Source of the DNA: Photobacterium damselae | GTDB taxonomy: Bacteria > Pseudomonadota > Gammaproteobacteria > Enterobacterales > Vibrionaceae | Direction of reading: 5' to 3' | DNA: 64,000 bases | Assembly: GCF_003026815.1 (NCBI RefSeq) | Contig: NZ_PYOG01000017.1 | Location: 1 to 64,000, forward strand | Shown here: positions 55,739 to 64,000 of the stretch, one piece after another | Numbering within the stretch: position 1 is the first letter of the stretch | Layout: the number at the start of each line of letters is the position of its first letter | Notes under the pieces: model-generated | What the model saw: the letters and a program-made list of their open reading frames with translations, nothing else | Database searches by the model: none | Told to the model about the DNA's origin: nothing | Made by a program: the position numbers and the translations under genes

Positions 55739-56014
55739 AGTAAATAGCCTTACTTATAATGAGATGAATAATAATGAGATTGGTATCACAAGAATCCATA
55801 GGAAAGTATATGGAGTAGAAGCAGTATTTATCTTTTATATTGGACAGTTAGTGTGATCATATTCAAATTTATTGATGAGATATTTTTTTAAAAATAAAAA
55901 GTAAAAAAATAAAGGGGATATATTTAGTTATCTCCCCTTTATCTTTCGAGTCACTAATATCCAAATTGCTTAGATATTAGGTCTGTATACCCAAGCTATT
56001 TAGAATAAACAAAA

Positions 56015-56194
56015 CTACTCATCCCAATAGCTTCGACCTTCTAGTGAATAAGGCTCATTTCTATCATATTGGTTTCGCTGTCCTCGAATTCGAGATAACT
56101 GAGCTTCCAGTTCTTTTGCTTGCTGAAAGTGACCTTCTTGATAAGCTAAAGAGATTCTCAATTCCAAGTCTTCAATGCGATCGTTGTGATTCAT
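56015..56194 (-). CDS. Small 59-residue protein gene downstream of malK
   Basis: Open frame of 59 codons and TAG, with an almost ideal ribosome binding site, AAGGAGG, 6 nt before the ATG at 56194. The product starts MNHNDRIEDLELRISLAYQEG and ends SLEGRSYWDE. It is highly charged, has no signal or membrane segment, and its first ~40 residues form a Leu/Glu/Lys-rich predicted helix with heptad-like spacing (EDLELRISLAYQEGHFQQAK, ELEAQLSRIRGQR). It is on the same strand as malK, 276 bp after its stop, so it may be co-transcribed or have its own promoter. I recognise no family. A longer opposite-strand frame over the same bases lacks any ribosome binding site. Confidence 0.7.
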   Translation of the reverse strand: MNHNDRIEDLELRISLAYQEGHFQQAKELEAQLSRIRGQRNQYDRNEPYSLEGRSYWDE

Positions 56195-56470
56195 ACTTAG
56201 CCTCCTTGATGTGGATAAATACGCATCAAAATCAATATGGCGTTTGTGTCATTCAACCCGGCAACACAATAACGAGTCAAACCCCAAAAGGATTGATGAA
56301 GAATTCTACTGCGCTGATCCATCTAGCGAGTAGAACACTAAAAGTATAGTTGACAATGGCAAGAACGAAAAAAGGTAAGGCTGCATAGCAAACCTTACCT
56401 GCACAAAAACCAATATTATGGCACTGAGCTAATGGTCAATGGATTCGGCAATCCAAATAATAAAACCTAA

Positions 56471-57577
56471 TTAAATTTTTTCCTCATAGAGGCGGCGACA
56501 AGCAGTGCCATCGCTATGGAATAGATGACAGCGATGGGCCGGTATTCCGACTTCAAGGCGATCTCCTGCATTAATGTCAAGAGTATCTGGCTGGCGATAA
56601 ATGAAGTCAGCATCAACATTGTCCATATTCAAGTAGACCTGTGTCTCATGTCCTAGTTTTTCGACAACAAGGACTTTACCCTCAATGCAGGCATCACCAT
56701 CACAACAGGGCACTAAATGTTCAGGACGGACCCCCAGTGACATTCGAGAACCACGTTCTACGGTTGAGCCATCTACAGGTATCCAGAATGCATTACCATT
56801 AGCCAGTTGAACCATAACACGATCATTTTCAACTTCTTCGACAAAGACACTCATAAAGTTCATCTTTGGTGAACCAATAAATCCAGCGACGAAACGATTT
56901 TGTGGGTAGTGATAAAGCTCTAATGGGCGGCCAACCTGAGAGACAAATCCACCATCTAATACCACAATTTTGTTTGCAAGAGTCATAGCTTCGATCTGAT
57001 CGTGAGTAACGTAGATCATTGTACAACCCAGCTGTTTATGAAGTTTTGCTAATTCGATACGCATCTGCACACGAAGCGCCGCATCTAGGTTAGACAAAGG
57101 TTCATCGAGGAGAAAAACCTGAGGCTGAGCAACAAGTGTTCGACCAATAGCAACACGCTGACGTTGACCACCAGACAGTGCTTTAGGTTTACGTTCTAAT
57201 AAATGTCCTAGCTGTAAAATGTCGGCAGCATGATCCACTCGGCGTTTGATTTCACTTTTATCAGCTTTAGCTAGTTTAAGACCAAATGACATATTGTCGA
57301 ATAGGTTTAAGTGGGGATATAGCGCATAAGATTGGAATACCATGCCCACACCACGTTGAGATGGGGGAACATCATTCATGCGTTTATCACCAATGTATAA
57401 GTCGCCAGAAGTAATGTCTTCTAAACCAGCAATACAGCGAAGTAATGTAGATTTACCACAGCCTGATGGGCCCACGAAAACGACAAATTCTCCGTCCTGA
57501 ATATCCAAATCAACATTTTTAGATATTAGGTTATCTCCATACGCTTTACATACGTTTCGTAAAGTGACACTTGTCAT
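56471..57577 (-). CDS. malK: Maltose/maltodextrin ABC transporter ATPase
   Basis: 368 aa (E. coli MalK 371). Walker A is GPSGCGKST (36-44), the Q-loop is [11 protein letters not shown], the ABC signature is [15 protein letters not shown] near 134-148, Walker B is [13 protein letters not shown], and the switch His is in [10 protein letters not shown]. The C-terminal ~130 residues form the regulatory OB/TOBE domain with GVRPEHL. Two copies power MalF-MalG; in E. coli the regulatory domain also sequesters MalT. Divergent from malEFG across a 428 bp control region. Unlike E. coli, lamB does not follow directly: a gap and a small gene intervene. Confidence 0.95.
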   Translation of the reverse strand: MTSVTLRNVCKAYGDNLISKNVDLDIQDGEFVVFVGPSGCGKSTLLRCIAGLEDITSGDLYIGDKRMNDVPPSQRGVGMVFQSYALYPHLNLFDNMSFGLKLAKADKSEIKRRVDHAADILQLGHLLERKPKALSGGQRQRVAIGRTLVAQPQVFLLDEPLSNLDAALRVQMRIELAKLHKQLGCTMIYVTHDQIEAMTLANKIVVLDGGFVSQVGRPLELYHYPQNRFVAGFIGSPKMNFMSVFVEEVENDRVMVQLANGNAFWIPVDGSTVERGSRMSLGVRPEHLVPCCDGDACIEGKVLVVEKLGHETQVYLNMDNVDADFIYRQPDTLDINAGDRLEVGIPAHRCHLFHSDGTACRRLYEEKI

Positions 57578-58005
57578 TGTGCCTGTCCTCTATTTTTTGT
57601 TGTGTCGGTGAGCACATTTTTAATCAATGGCTTACTGGCGACGAATATTATCTGGATGTTGGAATTTTTACTCAGTTTTTTTGATAAAACATCCTCCTAA
57701 ATTGATCTGGTTCAAGGGGGATGAAGGGGGAGGAGTACCGAGTTCACACTTTGCTAGTTTACTAGATGAAATCTATTTAGTAGATGAATATCCTGTGCGT
57801 GCTATCACAATATGTACTTATATTTAGATCTTCGTCACACCTCCTATTCGAGCCAGATCACGCTTTGAATAACTGCTGTAGGGGGGCGTAGTATTTAGGA
57901 TGATGTAGGCCTACACAAAGTTAGGGATGATAGTGGTGAAATGACGTTACCCACTAAATAACCATGTAACGTTGCCAAAAATAACAATCAGGAAGGATGT
58001 TAAAG
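57578..58005. promoter_or_regulatory. Divergent malK-malE control region
   Basis: 428 bp between the malK and malE starts. MalT-box-like elements include GGAGGAT in minus orientation (57691-57697), GGGGGATGAAG (57716-57726), GGGGGAGGAG (57726-57735) and GGATGATG (57899-57906). A CRP-like site is at 57794-57809. The layout parallels the E. coli malEp-malKp nucleoprotein region. MalT itself is not encoded in the window. Confidence 0.7.
57794..57809. promoter_or_regulatory. CRP site between malK and malE
   Basis: TGTGCGTGCTATCACA matches 9 of 10 conserved bases of TGTGA-N6-TCACA, lying between two groups of MalT-like boxes. Confidence 0.65.
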
Positions 58006-59187
58006 ATGAGAAAAGTCCTCAGTACCGTTGCCCTATGTACTCTTGCTGCACTTGGTTCAGTTAATGCTTATGCCGCGATTGAAGAAGGTCAACTCACTAT
58101 TTGGATTAATGGTGACAAAGGCTATAACGGCCTAGCTGAAGTTGGTAAAAAGTTTGAAGCAGATACTGGTGTAAAAGTGACGGTAGCTCACCCAGATGCG
58201 TTGGAAGAGAAGTTTCCTCAAATGGCATCAACCGGTGATGGTCCTGATATTATCTTCTGGGCTCATGACCGCTTTGGTGGATATGCTCAAGCAGGCCTTC
58301 TGGCTGAAGTGAAACCAACAGAAGCATTTAAGAATAAGTTCACTGATTTTACATGGGATGCAGTTTCTTACAATGGCAAATACATTGGTTATCCGGTAGC
58401 GGTTGAATCCCTTTCTCTTATCTACAATAAAGATCTTGTTCCTAATCCACCAAAGAATTGGGAAGAGATGGCTGCACTAGACAAAGAGCTACAAAAGAAA
58501 GGCAAGCGCGCCATTATGTGGAACTTACAAGAACCGTTCTTCACATGGCCAGTGCTTGCTGCTGATGGTGGCTATGCCTTTAAGTTTACTCCAAATGGTT
58601 ATGATGCTAAGAATGTTGGCGTAAATAATGAAGGTGCAAAACGCGCAATGACGTTTATGAAGCAGATGGTTGATAACGGTGTTATCGCAGCTGACGTTGA
58701 TTATGCGATTGCAGAGTCTGGCTTTAATAAAGGTGATGTTGCAATGACAATCAATGGTCCATGGTCTTGGGCTAACATTGATAAAGCTGGTGTTAATTAC
58801 GGTGTCACGGTTCTACCTAAACTAAGTGGTAACCCATCTAAGCCATTTGTTGGTGTATTAACTGCAGGTATTAGTACTGCATCTCCAAACCAAGATCTTG
58901 CAGTTGAGTTTCTTGAGAATTATTTACTGACAGATGAAGGTTTAGCGACTGTAAATAAAGATGTTCCTCTCGGTGCTGTTGCACTTAAGTCTTATCAGAA
59001 AACATTAAGTAAAGATTCTCGTATTGCAGCAACGATGGATAACGCCCTAAATGGTGAAGTTATGCCTAATATTCCACAAATGTCTGCCTTCTGGTACGCA
59101 GAAAAAGCAGCAATCGGTAACGTATTAACTGGCCGTCAATCTGTTGATGATGCGCTTAATACTGTTGCTGAGCGTATGACTAAGTAA
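58006..59187 (+). CDS. malE: Maltose/maltodextrin-binding protein
   Basis: 393 aa periplasmic receptor (E. coli MalE 396) that hands maltodextrins to MalFGK. Signal peptide residues 1-23 end in AYA. Mature landmarks include [66 protein letters not shown] and [13 protein letters not shown], all very close to E. coli MalE. The in-frame ATG at 57997 abuts the GGAAGG ribosome binding site, so the ATG at 58006 (spacing 9) is the real start. First gene of malEFG. Confidence 0.95.
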   Translation: MRKVLSTVALCTLAALGSVNAYAAIEEGQLTIWINGDKGYNGLAEVGKKFEADTGVKVTVAHPDALEEKFPQMASTGDGPDIIFWAHDRFGGYAQAGLLAEVKPTEAFKNKFTDFTWDAVSYNGKYIGYPVAVESLSLIYNKDLVPNPPKNWEEMAALDKELQKKGKRAIMWNLQEPFFTWPVLAADGGYAFKFTPNGYDAKNVGVNNEGAKRAMTFMKQMVDNGVIAADVDYAIAESGFNKGDVAMTINGPWSWANIDKAGVNYGVTVLPKLSGNPSKPFVGVLTAGISTASPNQDLAVEFLENYLLTDEGLATVNKDVPLGAVALKSYQKTLSKDSRIAATMDNALNGEVMPNIPQMSAFWYAEKAAIGNVLTGRQSVDDALNTVAERMTK

Positions 59188-59262
59188 GTTGTTGAATTAG
59201 TACTATTAATGGGGGAGTTGTCGCTCCCTCATTTACCCGCATTCGCATTGTGAGGAACTCTG

Positions 59263-60858
59263 ATGCAGTCTCATCAAGCAGCCGATATGACACTAGAGAG
59301 CCCTGTAGGGGATATGTCTGTCGGTATAAAAAAAGACTCTCAAAATAAAAAATGGTTGAAATGGCTTGCTCTAGGCTTGATCAGTATTATTAATGGTTAT
59401 GCGACCATTTTGATGTACGCCCGTGGCGAGTACGCTTTTGCTTTATTAACATTAGTTTTAACATCGCTTGGCGTTTATGTTTTTGCTCGTAAAAGCATGT
59501 ATGCACACCGTTATATTTTCCCTGGTGTTGCGGGCATGATTTTATTTATTATATTCCCTCTTATGTACACCATAGGTTTGGCTTTCACTAACTATAGTGG
59601 CACAAACCAGCTAAGTTTAGAGCGCGCTCAAAGCGTTTTACTTCAACAAACGTATCAAAGTGGTGATAGCGTAAAATTCTCTCTTTATGATGATAACGGT
59701 AAAGTGCATATTGCTTTACAAGAGGGGAACAAGTGGTATCAGACACCTGCATACGATTTGAAGCAACTACCAACAGAGCCGATTTCTCTGACTGAGGTTG
59801 CCGTACCTTCTGGTGATAAAGCACCATTAAAGCAAGTTATCGCTAATCGTAAAGCATTAAGTGACATTACCTTAATTGGAGCTGAGGGTAATAACCTCAA
59901 AATGTCAGGTTTACGTACTTTTGCTGAAATTGAACCTGTTTATACACTCGAAAAAGATGGTGAAACTCTTATTAACCATCAAAAAGAGATTACACTAAAA
60001 CCTAATATGGATATCGGGTTCTATCAACAAGTTGATGCTAATGGCCAATTTGTTGGTGAGCCGCTTTCGCCAGGCTTTATAGTTAATATTGGTTGGGATA
60101 ATTTTTCCCGAATCTTTAATGATCCAGGTATTCAACAACCATTCTTTAAAATCTTTGTGTGGACGGTTGTATTCTCTGCTTTAACTGTGATTTTAACCTT
60201 GGCTGTGGGTGTTGTGCTGGCTCAAATTGTATCTTGGGAAGAGCTAAAAGGACGTGGTGTTTATCGCTTGTTACTTATCTTACCTTATGCGGTTCCAGCT
60301 TTTATTTCTATCTTGATATTTAAAGGCCTATTTAACCAAAGCTTTGGTGAGATTAACCAAGTGCTAGAAGGTTTATTTGGTATTAGTCCTGCTTGGTTTA
60401 CCGACCCGTTTTTAGCCAAAACAATGCTTATTATCGTCAATACCTGGTTGGGTTACCCTTATATGATGATTTTGGCTATGGGTCTATTAAAAGCCATTCC
60501 TGATGATCTTTATGAAGCATCGGCAATGGATGGGGCTGGTCCAATTGATAATTTCTTTAAAATTACGCTGCCTCTTCTTGTTAAGCCAATGATTCCTTTA
60601 TTGATTGCAAGCTTTGCCTTTAACTTTAATAATTTTGTATTGATTCAGTTACTAACAAATGGTGCGCCAGATATGATCGGCACATCCGTTCCAGCAGGTC
60701 ATACCGATTTATTAGTAAGTTATACCTACCGAGTTGCGTTTGAAGGTGCAGGTGGTCAAGACTTTGGCTTAGCAGGTGCAATTGCAACTTTAATCTTCCT
60801 ATTAGTTGGTGGTTTATCACTACTTAATATGAAATTTACCAAGCTAGAGTCAGAGTAA
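59263..60858 (+). CDS. malF: Maltose ABC transporter permease MalF
   Basis: 531 aa (E. coli MalF 514) with eight predicted membrane helices. Three N-terminal helices lie at about 30-110, then a large periplasmic loop, the P2 domain that caps MalE, at about 115-270. The permease core follows with the EAA loop [23 protein letters not shown] near 412-434 that docks MalK. Pairs with MalG, whose gene starts 11 bp downstream. Confidence 0.95.
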   Translation: MQSHQAADMTLESPVGDMSVGIKKDSQNKKWLKWLALGLISIINGYATILMYARGEYAFALLTLVLTSLGVYVFARKSMYAHRYIFPGVAGMILFIIFPLMYTIGLAFTNYSGTNQLSLERAQSVLLQQTYQSGDSVKFSLYDDNGKVHIALQEGNKWYQTPAYDLKQLPTEPISLTEVAVPSGDKAPLKQVIANRKALSDITLIGAEGNNLKMSGLRTFAEIEPVYTLEKDGETLINHQKEITLKPNMDIGFYQQVDANGQFVGEPLSPGFIVNIGWDNFSRIFNDPGIQQPFFKIFVWTVVFSALTVILTLAVGVVLAQIVSWEELKGRGVYRLLLILPYAVPAFISILIFKGLFNQSFGEINQVLEGLFGISPAWFTDPFLAKTMLIIVNTWLGYPYMMILAMGLLKAIPDDLYEASAMDGAGPIDNFFKITLPLLVKPMIPLLIASFAFNFNNFVLIQLLTNGAPDMIGTSVPAGHTDLLVSYTYRVAFEGAGGQDFGLAGAIATLIFLLVGGLSLLNMKFTKLESE

Positions 60859-60869
60859 GGAGTTCGATT

Positions 60870-61760
60870 ATGGCTATGGTTCAACCTCAATCATTAAAAT
60901 ACCGAGTTTGGGCAACGCACATTGGAATGTGGTGTTTTCTTGCTTTGATGATGTTTCCTCTTTTAATGGTGATTGCGATTTCATTTCGAGAAGGAAACTA
61001 TGCATCAGGCGAATTGATTCCATCTAACCCATCACTTGAGCACTGGAAACTGGCTTTAGGTATTGCGGTACAAAATGCGGATGGTACGGTAACACCGCCG
61101 CCATTTCCTGTTCTGACTTGGCTTTGGAACTCTATTAAAGTGGCTGGCTTGACGGCAATTGGTATTGTGACCCTATCAACGACTTGTGCTTATGCTTTTG
61201 CTCGTATGAAGTTTGCAGGTAAGACGTTGATTTTACGCTCTATGCTGATTTTCCAGATGTTTCCTGCGGTATTGGCATTAGTGGCATTGTATGCGCTATT
61301 TGATCGATTAGGTGCTTATGTACCTTTCCTTGGCATGAATACGCATGGTGGCGTTATCTTCGCCTATATGGGCGGTATTGCACTTCATGTTTGGACGATT
61401 AAAGGATACTTCGAATCCATTGATGGTTCTCTTGAAGAAGCAGCTGCACTTGATGGAGCAACACCATGGCAAGCCTTTAGAATGGTACTATTGCCATTAT
61501 CTGTACCCATCCTTGCAGTTGTGTTTATTCTTTCTTTCATTGCTGCAGTTACAGAAGTTCCTGTTGCTTCATTGCTACTTCGTGATGTTGGATCATATAC
61601 ATTGGCAGTGGGTATGCAGCAATATCTATATCCGCAGAACTACTTATGGGGTGACTTTGCGGCTGCAGCTGTGCTTTCCGCATTACCAATTACGATTGTG
61701 TTCTTGCTAGCGCAAAAATTCTTAGTTGGTGGTTTAACTGCTGGTGGTGTGAAAGGCTAA
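60870..61760 (+). CDS. malG: Maltose ABC transporter permease MalG
   Basis: 296 aa, the same length as E. coli MalG. Six membrane helices; the EAA loop is [24 protein letters not shown] near 190-213, and the C-terminal tail [10 protein letters not shown] matches the MalG peptide that reaches into the sugar path of MalF. AAGGAG is present just before the ATG. Last gene of the malEFG operon, followed by a strong terminator. Confidence 0.95.
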   Translation: MAMVQPQSLKYRVWATHIGMWCFLALMMFPLLMVIAISFREGNYASGELIPSNPSLEHWKLALGIAVQNADGTVTPPPFPVLTWLWNSIKVAGLTAIGIVTLSTTCAYAFARMKFAGKTLILRSMLIFQMFPAVLALVALYALFDRLGAYVPFLGMNTHGGVIFAYMGGIALHVWTIKGYFESIDGSLEEAAALDGATPWQAFRMVLLPLSVPILAVVFILSFIAAVTEVPVASLLLRDVGSYTLAVGMQQYLYPQNYLWGDFAAAAVLSALPITIVFLLAQKFLVGGLTAGGVKG

Positions 61761-61800
61761 TTTACTTCTCAGTACCTATATTATTCCTTACAATGTAAAA

Positions 61801-61839
61801 GAGCCAAAGATCAGTTACTCGATCTTTGGCTCTTTTTTT
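61801..61839 (+). terminator. Rho-independent terminator of malEFG
   Basis: GAGCCAAAGATC (61801-61812) and GATCTTTGGCTC (61821-61832), perfect 12 bp stem, 8 nt loop, then seven T residues. Confidence 0.9.
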
Positions 61840-62126
61840 GTTCAATAATTTTATAGCTTCTCATTTCGAAATCTCAGTCTCGTAATGTTCATACGATCGG
61901 CAAAACTCATTTCCTCACCGTATGTATTCAATAATTACTAATGTTAATAGCAATAACAGTAATTAATATTTCCAGCTTGATATCAATATATAGTGCTTTA
62001 ATTTTTATAATTATCTATATGTCGTGTTTATTTAAACTTGAATAATTTCTACTACTTTCTGTAAGGTTGAATTGATACTGATAGTCATTATCATCTCGTT
62101 TGGTTTATTGCTTAGGAGATATAGGC
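61840..62126. other. Gap upstream of the suf operon
   Basis: 287 bp AT-rich region between the malG terminator and sufA. It holds the suf promoter and a strong Fur box; nothing else is recognised. Confidence 0.55.
62074..62092. promoter_or_regulatory. Fur box upstream of sufA
   Basis: GATACTGATAGTCATTATC matches 17 of 19 bases of the Fur consensus GATAATGATAATCATTATC, 35 bp before the sufA ATG. In E. coli suf is Fur-repressed and IscR/OxyR-activated; only the Fur element is evident here. Confidence 0.8.
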
Positions 62127-62495
62127 ATGAGTAACAATAAGAAGAGTGTGACAGAGTTTAATTTTGCCGACATAACATGGAAAGGAATTACCGCGACTCC
62201 TGCTGCGGCAGAGAGAATTATTTCGTTATCAAAAAACAATAAAGAGGTTCGTTTTTCAGTAAAAATATCTGGCTGTACGGGTTATGCATACGTTATTGAA
62301 CAATTAACCGTAATTGAAGAACAAGATGTTTCATTTAACTCTCATGGCGCACTTTTCTATGTCGCTTTGTCAGCAATGCCTATGCTCGATGGCACTGAGA
62401 TCGACTTTGTTAAACAAGGTTTGAATCAATCCTTTGTATACCATAACCCTAATGTAAAAACAGAATGCGGTTGTGGTGAAAGTTTCGGAATTTGA
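62127..62495 (+). CDS. sufA: Fe-S cluster carrier/scaffold SufA
   Basis: 122 aa A-type carrier, the same length as E. coli SufA. The three cluster-binding cysteines are Cys50 in KISGCTGYAYV and Cys114/Cys116 in KTECGCGESF. I choose the ATG at 62127 (MSNNKKSV), which has TAGGAG about 8 nt upstream; the open frame extends to 62100 without support. First gene of a suf operon, 3 bp before sufB, behind a Fur box. It passes clusters from SufBCD to target proteins under iron or oxidative stress. Confidence 0.93.
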   Translation: MSNNKKSVTEFNFADITWKGITATPAAAERIISLSKNNKEVRFSVKISGCTGYAYVIEQLTVIEEQDVSFNSHGALFYVALSAMPMLDGTEIDFVKQGLNQSFVYHNPNVKTECGCGESFGI

Positions 62496-62498
62496 TCT

Positions 62499-63977
62499 AT
62501 GAGTATACCTGAACTCCAACCCGATATTGATCATGTGCTCAATCATAAGCGCTACAAAGAAGGGTTTTATACCGATGTTGTCAGTGACACCTTTAGTAAG
62601 GGCATTAATGAAGAGGTTATTCGCGCCATTTCAGCCAAAAGAAATGAACCTGATTGGATGTTGGAATTTCGCTTAAATGCCTTTAATTATTGGCTCACAA
62701 TGAAAGAACCTCACTGGTTAAAAGCCGAATACCCAAAATTGGATTATCAAGACTACAGTTATTATTCCGCACCTAGCTGTGCTCGCTGTGACAATATTGA
62801 TTCGTCAAATACAGATCAAGAAAGTGCTAATAGTGAGTTTTTAACACAAGAAGTTGAAGAAGCTTTTGAATTGTTAGGAGTCCCTGTTCGAGAAGGGGCT
62901 GATATTGCTGTTGATGCTATTTTTGACTCTGTCTCTGTTGCAACGACCTATCACGAAGAACTCAAACAGCTGGGCATTATTTTTTGCTCCTTTAGTGAGG
63001 CGATTCAACAATATCCTGAATTAGTAAAAAAATATTTGGGCACAGTTGTTCCTGCAAAAGATAATTTCTTTGCGGCACTTAATGCGGCTGTTGCTTCTGA
63101 TGGCACTTTTATTTACATCCCCCCAGGTGTTCGTTGCCCTCGTGAGCTCTCAACCTATTTTCGTATTAATCAGGCAAAGACGGGTCAGTTCGAACGCACG
63201 ATTTTAGTGGCAGATAAGGGGGCATATGTCAGTTATATCGAAGGTTGTTCAGCACCTGTTCGCGATAGTTATCAGCTTCATGCCGCCGTTGTTGAAGTCA
63301 TCATTCATCAAGATGCCGAAGTGAAATATTCAACGGTCCAGAACTGGTTTGCCGGTGAAGAAGGTCAAGATGGTGGCATTTTAAACTTTGTAACTAAACG
63401 AGCTCTATGTGAAGGTCGTAATAGTAAGATGTCTTGGACCCAATCGGAAACAGGTTCGGCGATTACGTGGAAATATCCGAGCGTGATCTTACAAGGCGAT
63501 AATTCTGTTGGGGAGTTTTTTTCCGTTGCATTAACCAATGGTAATCAAAAAGCCGATACGGGCACTAAGATGATCCATATCGGTAAGAATACAAAGTCGA
63601 CCATTATTTCAAAGGGGATCTCCGCAGGCCAAAGCGAAAATAGCTACCGTGGTTTAGTTAAGATTCTCCCTTCAGCACAAGGTGCTCGTAACTATACCCA
63701 ATGTGATTCTATGCTCATTGGTAATAAATGTGGCGCTCATACTTTCCCAACCGTTGATGTGCGAAACCCATCAGCTCAAATTGAACATGAGGCAACAACT
63801 TCCAGAATAGGTGAAGACCAACTGTTTTATTGTGTGCAGAGAGGGATCAGTGAAGATGATGCTATCTCTATGATTGTTAATGGTTTTTGTAAGGATGTGT
63901 TTTCTGAGTTGCCATTAGAGTTTGCCGTGGATGCGCAAAAGCTTCTTTCTATTAGTCTTGAACATAGTGTGGGTTAA
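62499..63977 (+). CDS. sufB: Fe-S cluster assembly scaffold subunit SufB
   Basis: 492 aa (E. coli SufB 495), the scaffold of the SufBC2D complex. Landmarks are [17 protein letters not shown] (inserted N-terminal region), [46 protein letters not shown], and the C-terminal core [36 protein letters not shown]. The last includes the conserved Cys and Glu/His residues used in cluster building. Lies 3 bp after sufA and 2 bp before sufC. Confidence 0.95.
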   Translation: MSIPELQPDIDHVLNHKRYKEGFYTDVVSDTFSKGINEEVIRAISAKRNEPDWMLEFRLNAFNYWLTMKEPHWLKAEYPKLDYQDYSYYSAPSCARCDNIDSSNTDQESANSEFLTQEVEEAFELLGVPVREGADIAVDAIFDSVSVATTYHEELKQLGIIFCSFSEAIQQYPELVKKYLGTVVPAKDNFFAALNAAVASDGTFIYIPPGVRCPRELSTYFRINQAKTGQFERTILVADKGAYVSYIEGCSAPVRDSYQLHAAVVEVIIHQDAEVKYSTVQNWFAGEEGQDGGILNFVTKRALCEGRNSKMSWTQSETGSAITWKYPSVILQGDNSVGEFFSVALTNGNQKADTGTKMIHIGKNTKSTIISKGISAGQSENSYRGLVKILPSAQGARNYTQCDSMLIGNKCGAHTFPTVDVRNPSAQIEHEATTSRIGEDQLFYCVQRGISEDDAISMIVNGFCKDVFSELPLEFAVDAQKLLSISLEHSVG

Positions 63978-63979
63978 TT

Positions 63980-64000
63980 ATGTTAGATATTAAAAATTTA
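63980..64000 (+). CDS. sufC: SufC ATPase, first seven codons only (runs off the window)
   Basis: An ATG at 63980 follows the sufB stop by 2 bp and opens MLDIKNL, matching the start of SufC (E. coli MLSIKDL). SufC is the ABC-type ATPase of SufBC2D. The remainder is outside the window. Confidence 0.75.

Noticed and set aside
56044..56349. Plus-strand open frame of 101 codons
   Set aside because: No ribosome binding site and no recognisable protein; it lies antisense to the small gene at 56015-56194, which has an excellent one.
57627..57827. Plus-strand open frame of 66 codons between malK and malE
   Set aside because: It overlaps the MalT boxes and CRP site of the divergent control region and has no ribosome binding site.

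Overview
The window is AT-rich chromosomal DNA from a marine gammaproteobacterium of the Vibrionaceae. An Aliivibrio-like species fits best; that is my inference from gene content and protein style. Pointers are a TtpC-type TonB system, a GlyGly-CTERM serine protease, and a compact locus holding glycogen synthesis, glucan-degradation and mal genes. The presence of luxury metabolic clusters without ribosomal or core replication genes would suit the second chromosome, but this cannot be proved here.

Layout. 1-3.2 kb: the right end of an IS256-family element has cut off the C-terminus of a lipoprotein gene, next to an intact paralogue (DUF4832/DUF4874-type, glycosidase-like fold). 3.4-6.1 kb: acyl-CoA ligase and a YafK-like L,D-transpeptidase. 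6.3-11.7 kb: a TetR regulator followed by an overlapping TolC/HlyD/ABC-2/ABC-2 export operon with no ATPase gene. 11.8-19.4 kb: mixed single genes (small charged periplasmic protein, DyP peroxidase, sugar acetyltransferase, GST, sialic acid mutarotase NanM, LysR regulator, PhnA-type protein, S1 protease). 19.5-22.1 kb: codBA, preceded by an ~880 bp non-coding gap with two perfect DnaA-box 9-mers. 22.9-25.8 kb: a response regulator and sensor kinase separated by an opposite-strand lipoprotein gene. 26.0-33.2 kb: a siderophore receptor and a complete TonB2-type energising operon (DUF3450, TtpC, ExbB, ExbD, TonB, TPR protein). 33.3-39.6 kb: YhcH-like protein, Sel1-repeat protein, BASS transporter, GNAT, FumC, M20 hydrolase and a PepSY protein.

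40.1-61.8 kb is an alpha-glucan region. glgC-glgA make glycogen; a pullulanase lipoprotein and a MalS-like amylase debranch and cut glucans outside the cytoplasm; LamB, MalM and MalEFGK take up maltodextrins. A GH36 alpha-galactosidase gene sits inside it, and so does an AT-richer pair encoding a secreted RNase T2 and a secreted NlpC/P60 endopeptidase. MalT-box-like GGATGA/GGAGGA clusters and near-consensus CRP sites lie upstream of lamB and between malK and malE. A 59-codon gene with an excellent ribosome binding site follows malK. malT, malP and malQ are not in the window.

62.1-64.0 kb: the start of a suf Fe-S assembly operon (sufA, sufB, first codons of sufC) behind a Fur box matching 17 of 19 consensus bases. 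Together with the receptor/TonB2 block this gives the window two iron-responsive loci.
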